DNA of 64,000 bases, from contig NZ_FOCZ01000006.1 in assembly GCF_900110245.1 (NCBI RefSeq), forward strand, positions 311,004 through 375,003, in the 5' to 3' direction. Under the pieces are notes generated by a model. The model was not told where the DNA came from and made no database searches. It worked only from the letters and a program-made list of their open reading frames with translations. Positions 48,501 to 57,063 of this stretch are shown here, in pieces; the first letter of the stretch is position 1; every line of letters begins with the position of its first letter. Source of the DNA: Niastella yeongjuensis. Its GTDB lineage: Bacteria > Bacteroidota > Bacteroidia > Chitinophagales > Chitinophagaceae. The translations under genes and the position numbers were made by a program.

Positions 48501-50208
48501 AAATAGAAGCTACCAGGTCCTCCAGTGCCATATCATCCTGTACATTGATCTTTTTACGAATACGCTGCCGCGTTTTTTTAATGGAGTCGGGAGCAATGCC
48601 CAGCATACCGGCCATTTCCCGTTTCGACAGCTTTAACTTCATTAAAGCGAGTAAACGTTGTTCCGAAGGTGTTAAATCGGGGAACCGTTGTTTTAGTGTA
48701 GAAAAAAATCCTATTTGAACTTTTTCGAATAAGTTCCTGAATTCATTCCAGTCGCTTTCCGTTAAAATAGAATACTGTTTCAGCTTTGCGGCAATCTCCT
48801 CTTTTTCCTGTAGCACAATATACTGTTCGGGCTGCGTTTGTAACTGTTCAATCTCCTGTTTAAACTGGTTAATCAACTGGTTCTTTTCCCGCACACTGTC
48901 GATGTAATAATGCAACTGCGTAACGGCATTCGTCAGCAATTCTTTATTTTTCTTTTGTTTTAACTGCTGACGGAAGATGAGCTGGGCCGCAATGATCAAC
49001 ACCAGCAAAATCACTACAATTATAAAATTGCGCACCAGCACCATTTTGCTGTTCTCACTCTCCAGTAATTTTATCTCCGACAGGTGCAATTCAACCGCTA
49101 CTTTCTGTTCCGCCTGACTGAATACCAGGGCATCTCGCCGCTGGTTCAACTGGTTAACTACCCGCCGGGCAGTGTCGAGATAAATAAATGCGCTGTCGTA
49201 TCGTTTCAGGTATTTGAACAAACGCGCCTTTTGTAAAGCATAATATACAAAGGGGCGGCGATCGGTTTGCCGGCCGATCAACTCCTGCGCTTCCGATAAT
49301 TTTAATGCGGCTGCCGGTAACAGGTGCTTATCCAGGTCCAGATCGGCCAGCATAATGATGGTATTGGCGGCGCTGGTCCACTCCTTACTGGCCATGCTTA
49401 ACTCATAATCGGTTTTTAATAACGGAAGCGCTTCATCGTTTTGTTTTAAAAAGTAATACACTGTTCCCAGGTTCCCCGAAAGTATACCCATCCAGGCAAT
49501 ATTATGGATAGCGCGTGCCGTATCGAGGCCCCAGTTGAAATACAGGATGGCGCTGTCATACTGTTTCAATTCCCGGTAAGCCAGGCCCAGTGTATTCAGC
49601 GTTCGAACGGCATACAATGAATTATTGAAAGGGTACCTGATAGCTTCGGTTAAATATAGTTTTGCTTTTTCGTAATTTCCAAAGTCGCAATAGATATAAC
49701 CCAGGTCATATAAATAACGGCTTGCATAGGGATAATGGACATATCCTATTTTCTGGATAATATTATTAGCCCTGATCATATATTCAAAAGCCTGGGGAAA
49801 TTTATCCTGTTTGTAATACAGCCAGCCCATGTTGTTGTAGATCTCCGCTTCAGATTCTTTCAGGTCAAGCTGCGTAGCCATATTCAAGGCAGTAGTGAAG
49901 AATTCCAATGCTTTGCCACCGCGCTGGTTGCTGTAATACTCCTTATGGTAATCGCCCATGGCCATCACCGAAAATATTTTCAGCGGAATATCATGCATAT
50001 TTGTGGCCCATTGATTAATACGGTTCAATGCAACAAATGCTTGTGTAGAATCGAGGTGAATGAGCTGATCGTTGTAGATCTTTCGGGCAATAGGAAGCCG
50101 TTCTTCTTTGCCGGCATTTTTTAATACGGTCAGGAAATCCGTTTGCCCGGGCCAGGCTACCACCATAGCAGGTAATAGCAGGCACAATAGCACAATAATA
50201 GTTCTCAT
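48499..50208 (-). CDS. TPR-containing membrane regulator with C-terminal LuxR-like HTH
   Basis: 569 residues. Signal peptide (MRTIIVLLCLLLPAMVVA), about six to eight TPR units (60-330, for example AEIYNNMGWLYYKQDKFPQAFEYM), a TM helix at about 393-414 (NFIIVVILLVLIIAAQLIF), coiled coil (420-480) and a C-terminal helix-turn-helix (LTPSEQRLLALMKLKLSKREMAGMLGIAPDSIKKTRQRI) of the LuxR/GerE-like kind. This periplasmic-TPR to cytoplasmic-HTH layout is common in Bacteroidota; ligands and targets are generally unknown. It may regulate one of the flanking surface-protein genes (inference). A GC-rich hairpin lies at 50259-50282 in its leader. Confidence 0.9.
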   Translation of the reverse strand: MRTIIVLLCLLLPAMVVAWPGQTDFLTVLKNAGKEERLPIARKIYNDQLIHLDSTQAFVALNRINQWATNMHDIPLKIFSVMAMGDYHKEYYSNQRGGKALEFFTTALNMATQLDLKESEAEIYNNMGWLYYKQDKFPQAFEYMIRANNIIQKIGYVHYPYASRYLYDLGYIYCDFGNYEKAKLYLTEAIRYPFNNSLYAVRTLNTLGLAYRELKQYDSAILYFNWGLDTARAIHNIAWMGILSGNLGTVYYFLKQNDEALPLLKTDYELSMASKEWTSAANTIIMLADLDLDKHLLPAAALKLSEAQELIGRQTDRRPFVYYALQKARLFKYLKRYDSAFIYLDTARRVVNQLNQRRDALVFSQAEQKVAVELHLSEIKLLESENSKMVLVRNFIIVVILLVLIIAAQLIFRQQLKQKKNKELLTNAVTQLHYYIDSVREKNQLINQFKQEIEQLQTQPEQYIVLQEKEEIAAKLKQYSILTESDWNEFRNLFEKVQIGFFSTLKQRFPDLTPSEQRLLALMKLKLSKREMAGMLGIAPDSIKKTRQRIRKKINVQDDMALEDLVASI

Positions 50209-50736
50209 GTTCGTTTAATTCAGTTAATTCAGAGGTTCTGGTTACACGTAACAACCTGCTCCCTATGCCCAATGGCAGGGAGATTGCAAGCAGCAATCAT
50301 TATTTCAATGGTTAATGCAGGCAAGAATCTAATTCAACATCGATCTTGATAGTGGCGGAGAATAACAGGAATTGAAAAAACAGTCAGTACTGCGATAATA
50401 AATAAATATTTGCAATATAAAAAACAATTTTTTTATCTGTACCATGCAACCATTTCATAGACTATTACCAAATACAAAATCATAACATTAACTTCATTTT
50501 ACACAGCCGGCAGCTCCTTTAAATTCGCGGCTCATTACAAGAAAATAATGCCTTTATTAAAATAGCTCTACTCCCGCTCTTCGATTATTGACAAAGGGCT
50601 GACCATAGCGTCAGCCCTTATTTCATATTAGCATTATATATCTATTTCCTTATTTCCCACTGTGACAAATTTCATTGTTGTGGATTTAATAAACAGGAAG
50701 CATATTCGTAATTTGGCATCTAAACCATTTGATCCT
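50209..50736. other. Divergent intergenic region with hairpins
   Basis: 528 bases between the TPR regulator and the SprB-repeat gene. Contents: palindrome GTTAC-AC-GTAAC (50241-50252); hairpin CTCCCT..GCC/GGC.AGGGAG (50259-50282); an AT-rich stretch at 50390-50500; and a 10-bp hairpin at 50594-50619. No gene is supported. Confidence 0.55.
50594..50625 (+). terminator. Orphan terminator-like hairpin between divergent genes
   Basis: Stem AAGGGCTGAC / GTCAGCCCTT with a CATAGC loop (50594-50619), followed by ATTTCATATT. Neither neighbouring gene ends here; both start and run away from it. It could end a short unannotated RNA or act as a leader hairpin of the gene at 50737. Confidence 0.5.
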
Positions 50737-53274
50737 ATGCGATATTCCGTACCCGGCATATGCTTATGCCTGTCATTACTGTTTAGCCATGTTATTTATT
50801 CACAATGTCCCACAGCAAATCCCAGTCAAACACTAACCCCGCCTACCTGTCCCGGTGGCAATGATGGTAAAATCTTAGTAACTGTTACTAACGGAAAGGC
50901 TCCATTTACCTATGCATTGATAAGTCCATCACCCATTACGGTACCACCCCAATCTGGCAATGAGTTCACCGGATTGATAGCCGGTTCCTATACCTACCAG
51001 GTGACTGATGCCTGTGGTAACTTTCAAACCAGAACCGTTACTTTAGCAGATGGGAATAACGGCTCGTTTGGAGTAAATATGGGGAACCTGCAATATGAAG
51101 GATGTGATTCGTTCTCCATCCCTTATAAAGTAGCCGCTGGTATATTACGGCCGCCCTACACCAGTACCATCACGTTACCCAATGGCGTTAAGCAAACCCA
51201 TGTATTCAACAGCAGTGATCTGCTGCCACCCGGTAGCGGATATGCATTGCTCGATACATTCCGTTTTAAATACCACCACGCGCCAAATACGTTTGAAGAC
51301 ATCATCTTCGACATGACGAATGGCTGTAACTACGCAATAAACTTTACTGCCGGCCTGGCATTCTATCTGAATATGCGCGCCGTCACTTCTATACAGGGTT
51401 GTAGCAATTCACTCACGTATACCTTTGATCAAAATGTAGACAATAGTCCGGGATCCACTTACCAGGTCCATTGTAATACTATTACTTATAAACTGATCAG
51501 TCCGGCGAATGTATTATTAGCTACCCAGGTCAACAATTCCACCTTCTCTGGTTTTCCGCCAGGCAACAACTATAGAATAGTGCGGGAAGATTGCTGTGGA
51601 AAAGATAGCATTTACTTCAGGTGGGAACCAAGGCCTGCGCTGGACCTGTATGCCACTACCTTTACGGCTAACGGAAAATCCTGCAAAGAAGGAGCAGCCG
51701 GCATATCGGTATCCCTCCTCTCTCCTATGACCCAGGTTGATCTGATCCTGGCATCGGGCCCGCCATCCATTACCTTTGGCGACGGCACGGTGCATAATTA
51801 TACATATCCCGACACGTTAAAGAAGGTAGCCTTTAGCGTCAACAATAATTTAACGCTCAACTATTTTACCGCCGGCACCTATACCCTGGTAGCGGTAGAC
51901 ACCTGCGGCAACCGGGATACCGTAGTCATTACCATGCCATCGTCAGCATTACGGCATTCTACCTTAACTACCACTTTGAAAAAAGGATGTGTCAATGATA
52001 ACAAGATCATCTTTACAGCCCAATCCAACTCAAGCGGTTCTGATGGTAACATCCGCATAGCCGACCAGTTCTGGAATGCGTTTGGGTTTCCACTAACAGA
52101 TTCAGTGGTAAACTTGCCACCCGGCACTTATAACGCTTCTTATACTTTTAGTAAACAGGGATCACCCTTCTATTATTTTAAAGGTATGAGTTCTTATAGC
52201 TGTGACATCCTGCAATCAACCATTGTAATACCGGCTTATACACAACCCACGTTTGCAGCGGTACCGCCGGCAATTGCCGTTTGCAGTAACCTGCGCAATA
52301 TTGCCCTGTTACCCGATAGCAACACAGGTGTATCGCCCTATACGTATCGCATTTCGGCAGGGGCTGCCACTACGCCTTTTCAAAGCAGCAATGTCTTTAC
52401 CGGTTTAACGGCAGGATCCTATACCCTTCAGTTAGCAGATGCATGTAACAACAGCTCCTCAAAAGTGGTGGCCATCGATACGCTCAGCGTACCGCCGGTA
52501 AACGTAGCAGGTACTGTTTGTACAGGCAGCAATACCATTCTTTCATTGCCATCGAGCCCTTATTATACGTACAGCTGGCAGCGACCCAATGGAAGCATTG
52601 AAAACAGTAATACGCTTACGCTGAATCCGCTTACCACAAACGATCTCGGCACCTATATAGTTTCAGCAACCAGCAACATCAACGGTTGTGCCAATACCAA
52701 AACGCACCAGTTGGTGGTGAAGAATTGCTCTATAGCCGTACTGCCCATGACCCTGTTACAATTCAATGGCAACCGCCGGGGCAATACCGTGGTGCTGCAA
52801 TGGCGAACCGCTGATGAAATTAACACCAGCCATTTTATGGTGGAAAGAAGTACAGATGGCGTGCATTTCACTGCCATTCAAAAAGTAATGGTATCCGGGG
52901 AAAGTACCGGCAATTATACGGCGACTGATTATCAGCCCCTGCCAGGTTTATTATTCTATCGCCTGGAAATGGTGGACAGAGACGGCAAGGGCACCTACAG
53001 TGCTACTCTTTCTATAAATAATGATAACAACATTATTACAGTAACGCCGCGGCTGATCAATGACAACAGCGAGTTAAAAGTTACCCATACAGCAAGTACA
53101 CAAGGTGCCGTAATTCAAATAACAAGCCTCGACGGCAGGGTCTGGTTAACCCAGCCTGTTGCCAAAGGCAGCCTGCAAACCGCTATCAATACGAATGGTT
53201 TGTCAAAGGGCAATTACCTGGTGGTGTATAGTGGAAATGGCACCCGAACAGCTGTGCATGTGGTGAAGTTGTAA
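50737..53274 (+). CDS. T9SS-exported protein with SprB repeat
   Basis: 845 residues from ATG 50737, which begins a signal peptide (MRYSVPGICLCLSLLFSHVIYSQ). An upstream in-frame GTG at 50662 is rejected because it would bury this signal. Residues 30-115 are a SprB-type repeat (PPTCPGGNDGKILVTVTNGKAPFTY, GSYTYQVTDACGN); similar GSYTLQLADACNN and GTYTLVAVDTCGN units recur further on. From about 690 comes WRTADEINTSHFMVERSTDG, followed by a type-A T9SS sorting domain ending VVYSGNGTRTAVHVVKL. SprB-repeat proteins are surface adhesins, in gliding species the motility adhesin. A strong terminator follows. Confidence 0.9.
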   Translation: MRYSVPGICLCLSLLFSHVIYSQCPTANPSQTLTPPTCPGGNDGKILVTVTNGKAPFTYALISPSPITVPPQSGNEFTGLIAGSYTYQVTDACGNFQTRTVTLADGNNGSFGVNMGNLQYEGCDSFSIPYKVAAGILRPPYTSTITLPNGVKQTHVFNSSDLLPPGSGYALLDTFRFKYHHAPNTFEDIIFDMTNGCNYAINFTAGLAFYLNMRAVTSIQGCSNSLTYTFDQNVDNSPGSTYQVHCNTITYKLISPANVLLATQVNNSTFSGFPPGNNYRIVREDCCGKDSIYFRWEPRPALDLYATTFTANGKSCKEGAAGISVSLLSPMTQVDLILASGPPSITFGDGTVHNYTYPDTLKKVAFSVNNNLTLNYFTAGTYTLVAVDTCGNRDTVVITMPSSALRHSTLTTTLKKGCVNDNKIIFTAQSNSSGSDGNIRIADQFWNAFGFPLTDSVVNLPPGTYNASYTFSKQGSPFYYFKGMSSYSCDILQSTIVIPAYTQPTFAAVPPAIAVCSNLRNIALLPDSNTGVSPYTYRISAGAATTPFQSSNVFTGLTAGSYTLQLADACNNSSSKVVAIDTLSVPPVNVAGTVCTGSNTILSLPSSPYYTYSWQRPNGSIENSNTLTLNPLTTNDLGTYIVSATSNINGCANTKTHQLVVKNCSIAVLPMTLLQFNGNRRGNTVVLQWRTADEINTSHFMVERSTDGVHFTAIQKVMVSGESTGNYTATDYQPLPGLLFYRLEMVDRDGKGTYSATLSINNDNNIITVTPRLINDNSELKVTHTASTQGAVIQITSLDGRVWLTQPVAKGSLQTAINTNGLSKGNYLVVYSGNGTRTAVHVVKL

Positions 53275-53290
53275 TTAATTTAAAACAATA

Positions 53291-53360
53291 GACCTGTCAG
53301 GATCGCATCATCACTCTAAACTTTCAGAACCCGATGGCGAACCTGACAGGTCTTTTTTAT
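53291..53360 (+). terminator. Terminator of the SprB-repeat gene
   Basis: 11-bp stem (53291-53301 and 53342-53352) with an inner extension (TCGCATC/GATGGCGA) and then six T. It lies 17 bases after the stop; the convergent sialidase gene ends next to it. Confidence 0.8.
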
Positions 53361-53362
53361 AA

Positions 53363-55027
53363 CTACGGCAACAGTTCTTTTATCTTTATTTGTTGAAACA
53401 CCAGGTCGCACTGGCTGCTTTCATAAACAATGCCAATGGTCTCCGCATCGATGCTGGTCATACAGGAATAACCCCGGCTTTTCCATTCATCGAGTTGTAC
53501 TTTTTTGTTGGTTTGCCAGCTAGCGCCATCATCATAACTAACTTTAATGGTCATGTGGTGCCGTAAAGTTTTTGAATCAGGATTGGCAAACAACAGGATC
53601 GATCTCTTTTTACCGTTCACCACATACTCATGCCGCAGAATACTGGCCATGCAAACTGGTTCGTGCAAAGCACCACGGCTGGTTGGATGTTCAGTCCAAT
53701 CCTTACCCAGGTTATGGGTTATGGCAATTAGCCGGCCGTTGGTGTCACCAGTATCTGTTTTATTCTTATTGCATCGCATGTTCAGCATAATGGCACCATC
53801 GCTCAATTCCACCGCCATATTTTCGGTGGTAGATTCCCTTGATGCGGGGTTGCTGGTAAACCAGGTGGCGCCGCCATCCTTACTATAGGTGATATTGGAA
53901 AAAGCTTTGCCGTTTTTATCGCGACCCTGGGTAGGAAAAACCAGGGTACCATCCTGCAAAGTAATGCCGGCGCCGGGTGCGGGAGCCCACAACCACCAGG
54001 CCTCCTGTTTGCATTGTTGTGTTATGTTCACCGGTTTGCTCCAGGTTTTACCATTATCCGCGCTTTGTACGATCATAAACTGGGCGGTGTGTTTTTCATC
54101 AAAACCCGGCTGCGATCCTTTGCTACGCCATTGGTGGTTCCAGTTGGTACTGGTATCAGAAAGTCCTGTTATCCATTTGCCTTCTTCATTTAACACGCCA
54201 TACATCCATAAACCGGCGATAAAAATAGTTCCGGTATTTTTATCAACGAGGACATTTGCGTCAGAAACGCCATTGAATTTCTCAGGTAGTCCGCCCCATT
54301 TTCCCATATCGAGGGCAATCTGCATCGGCAGCCAGGTATTACCGCCATCGGTACTGCGGCTTACCGCCACATCGATATCCCCCTGCAGGTCACGCGCGCT
54401 TTCGCGGCGCGCTTCGTAAATGGCTACCAGAGAACCGTCTTTAGCTGTTGACAAACCCGGAATACGATAAGTATGCACACCATCCTGGTTGTGCTGCCGC
54501 AAGGCAATACCAATTCGTTGTTGACATGTTGCGGCTCCTTCAATTTTAGTTGTCTTACCATTTAACACGGCATTGGTTGCATTTATGGCAACAACATGCG
54601 TTAAGGGAACGCTTTTATTCAAATCAACAGACAGCCAGAAATAATGCTCACCCGGGGTTAAAGTCTGGGCTCCTTTTATCAATAGCTTCTTTCCTACCTC
54701 TGTTATACTGCCTGTCAATTGTAATTTTTCTACGCTGCCCAAATTGCGCATGCCCGAATCGGCGCCGGCATAATACAAACTCACCTGTTTAATGTCCTTC
54801 CAGTCGGTTGTACCAGCCGCATTGAATAACATTTCGCTTAACTGCAAATTACCGGCGCTTCCATTATGCAAATGAATACGCAAAACCGGGTTATCTTTCT
54901 TCTGTAACAAGATGGGCACCTGGTAATGTTGTTGGGTAATTACAATCCCTTCAGCTATGTTAGCTACCATTACGGCAGGTAACATACAAACCACTAAACA
55001 AAAAACCATTATTCTGAATATATACAT
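53363..55027 (-). CDS. Exo-alpha-sialidase (GH33)
   Basis: 554 residues from ATG 55027, which begins the signal peptide MYIFRIMVFCLVVCMLPAVMVA; an ATG at 55069 in frame is less likely. Residues about 20-160 are an N-terminal sialidase-associated beta domain. The catalytic propeller starts with YRIPGLSTAKDGSLVAIYEAR (RIP motif and arginine), and Asp-box repeats are visible: SRSTDGGNTW, VQSADNGKTW, TYSKDGGATW and SYDDGASW. GH33 releases terminal sialic acid from glycans, in the periplasm or on the cell surface. It is the last gene of the SusC-SusD-sialidase operon on this strand. Confidence 0.94.
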   Translation of the reverse strand: MYIFRIMVFCLVVCMLPAVMVANIAEGIVITQQHYQVPILLQKKDNPVLRIHLHNGSAGNLQLSEMLFNAAGTTDWKDIKQVSLYYAGADSGMRNLGSVEKLQLTGSITEVGKKLLIKGAQTLTPGEHYFWLSVDLNKSVPLTHVVAINATNAVLNGKTTKIEGAATCQQRIGIALRQHNQDGVHTYRIPGLSTAKDGSLVAIYEARRESARDLQGDIDVAVSRSTDGGNTWLPMQIALDMGKWGGLPEKFNGVSDANVLVDKNTGTIFIAGLWMYGVLNEEGKWITGLSDTSTNWNHQWRSKGSQPGFDEKHTAQFMIVQSADNGKTWSKPVNITQQCKQEAWWLWAPAPGAGITLQDGTLVFPTQGRDKNGKAFSNITYSKDGGATWFTSNPASRESTTENMAVELSDGAIMLNMRCNKNKTDTGDTNGRLIAITHNLGKDWTEHPTSRGALHEPVCMASILRHEYVVNGKKRSILLFANPDSKTLRHHMTIKVSYDDGASWQTNKKVQLDEWKSRGYSCMTSIDAETIGIVYESSQCDLVFQQIKIKELLP

Positions 55028-55093
55028 GTCTGTCAACTTAAAAATTGTGAAACTGAAATCACGCAGCAAAAACTTTTAACTTTAAACGCTGAA

Positions 55094-56902
55094 CTAATAC
55101 CCCGGTGCCTGCACCATTACAAAATTTTTATTCAACTCACTTTGCGGTATGGGGTAGATATAATATTTATTATCCCATACACGGGTAGACGTCCTTGTTT
55201 TTACATAGAAGGCCGGATCTGTTAAACTACTTCCTTCCAGCACATTCATCCCGGTAAAATCACCGCTCTGTTTGCCTTCCGGTGTATTGGCAATTTTCCA
55301 CCGGCGAAGATCAAAAAACCGGCAACCTTCATATGCCATCTCGATACCTCTTTCCAGCTGGATCTGCTTACGCATCTCGGCCTGTGACAACCCCGGCGCC
55401 AATGCCGGAATGCCACCACGGGTTCGAATGACATTTAAAAAATCAAGAATATCCTGACTTCCGGGTTTGGTTTCATTCAGGGCTTCAACATAATTCAAAT
55501 ACAATTCCGCCAAACGAATGTACATGGCAGGACGCACCACATTACCGGAATTGTTCGATAAATTTCTTGCCGGGTTGGTATTCTTACGCACCAGGTAACC
55601 GGTTCTGGGAAATTTTGTTTCACTGCCATTGGCATTCCCCGAATTACCCGTTGGCCAGAACTGCACATATGTTTGTCCGGTCTTGGCAACAAATGGAACG
55701 ACAGCCCCATTAAAAGTGATCGTATTATAAAAGCGCGGCTCGCGGTTTATATACATGTTGGAGGTGCCGGCCACATAATAGCCGGTTTTGGCAGTAGTCG
55801 TAAAACCAGTTGCATTATAATTACTGCCGGCTTCGTTGATAGCTTTGCCATTGCTCATTCTGAATTTATCAACCATTTCCTGGGGCACTGCTAAAGTCGC
55901 ATTAAACGACGTGCCATTGACAGCCCTTGGTGCCGCATCATTTTCCCAGGCCTGATAAGCAGTGACCGCGCGTGTCCAAATACCCTCGGTGCTCCAGCCG
56001 GTAAGGAACAGCTCACGAAAAGAAGTGAATGGATCATTATTGGGTGCTTTAAAGATCCCCTTGCCGTTGGCCTTGGCATGATCAATGGCCAATTTAGCAG
56101 CCTCAACAGCTTTGTCCCATTTGCCGGCATCATAACTGGCATTCATCAATTGTTTACCATCTTTATTTTTATAGTCGGCATAATCCGGATTGCCGTTGTA
56201 CAAAGGACTTGCATCAAATAACAACACCTGCGATTTAACCGCATCGATCACCAACCTGTTGATGCGGCCAGCCTGGGTAGCATCTTCGGTTCCGCCAGCT
56301 GCCAGGAATTTATCAGGCACCATGGCATAAGCCGAATCCATTTCCGACAGTACATAGTCTATACACTCCTGCCAGCTGTTACGTGGCAGTTGGTAGTTGT
56401 CGTTATACTTACCCGGATCATCGCCTACCAATATAACCGGGCCATACAGCTTCATTAAATTCCAGTAATAATAAGCACGCAAAAAACGGGCTTCGCCTTT
56501 ATATTGCACCATCAGCTCTTGCCCATTGGGTTCTTTCAACAGGTTGGTTTCACTATTTTCTATGTTTTTCATAAAAATGTTAGCCATGCGGATCCCCTGG
56601 TATTGGCTCGTCCAGAGATTGATAGCGTTTACCGGGTTCAACAAACCACTTGCCTGTACAGTGGCGCTGGCCGGCTCCAGTTCTTCGGTATAACCGGCCC
56701 AATAACGGGCAGAACCGCCGGTATTTGCCCACGGATCAACCAGGGTATTGTACACAGACGCCAGCCAGTTTTCCGTTTCAGCTTTGTTTTTAAAAATACC
56801 ATCGGTGGAAACAAGATCCTTGGGTACTCCGTCGAAGTAACCCTTCTTACAACCGGCTATTGTTGTCAGGAAGAATATCGTTATTATAAAGTTGTGTTTC
56901 AT
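55094..56902 (-). CDS. SusD-family lipoprotein of the sialidase locus
   Basis: 602 residues; lipobox TTIAGC with Cys18. SusD markers: GEARFLRAYYYWNLMKLYGPVIL, RLAELYLNYVEALNE, RTRGGIPAL and QIQLERGIEMAYEGCRFFDLRRWK. It is longer than the other two SusD proteins here, as is usual for glycan-type loci. It is preceded by SusC with a 160-base gap almost filled by repeat copy D, and followed 66 bases on by the sialidase. Confidence 0.95.
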   Translation of the reverse strand: MKHNFIITIFFLTTIAGCKKGYFDGVPKDLVSTDGIFKNKAETENWLASVYNTLVDPWANTGGSARYWAGYTEELEPASATVQASGLLNPVNAINLWTSQYQGIRMANIFMKNIENSETNLLKEPNGQELMVQYKGEARFLRAYYYWNLMKLYGPVILVGDDPGKYNDNYQLPRNSWQECIDYVLSEMDSAYAMVPDKFLAAGGTEDATQAGRINRLVIDAVKSQVLLFDASPLYNGNPDYADYKNKDGKQLMNASYDAGKWDKAVEAAKLAIDHAKANGKGIFKAPNNDPFTSFRELFLTGWSTEGIWTRAVTAYQAWENDAAPRAVNGTSFNATLAVPQEMVDKFRMSNGKAINEAGSNYNATGFTTTAKTGYYVAGTSNMYINREPRFYNTITFNGAVVPFVAKTGQTYVQFWPTGNSGNANGSETKFPRTGYLVRKNTNPARNLSNNSGNVVRPAMYIRLAELYLNYVEALNETKPGSQDILDFLNVIRTRGGIPALAPGLSQAEMRKQIQLERGIEMAYEGCRFFDLRRWKIANTPEGKQSGDFTGMNVLEGSSLTDPAFYVKTRTSTRVWDNKYYIYPIPQSELNKNFVMVQAPGY

Positions 56903-56926
56903 TTTTTAAGTTGTTTATCGTGAATT

Positions 56927-57063
56927 GGGCAGAAGGCAAAGGGCAGAGGGCAGAGATCAATACAGCGGGTCCCGAATTTCGGGAATACTTTTCTATCTTG
57001 TATCCTGCCATTTTTTTGCCTTTTAAGTTTTCATCTCTGCCCTTTGCCTTCTGCCCTCTGCCC
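56927..57063. repeat. Heptamer-armed inverted repeat element, copy D
   Basis: 137 bases. Left arm 56927-56957: four heptamers (GGGCAGA, AGGCAAA, GGGCAGA, GGGCAGA) plus GAT. Right arm 57033-57063: the same units in inverse orientation and slightly different order. The core has GATCAATACA and the perfect palindrome TCCCGAA-T-TTCGGGA (56970-56984). The right arm runs into the TAG stop of the SusC gene (57063-57065). Confidence 0.85.
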
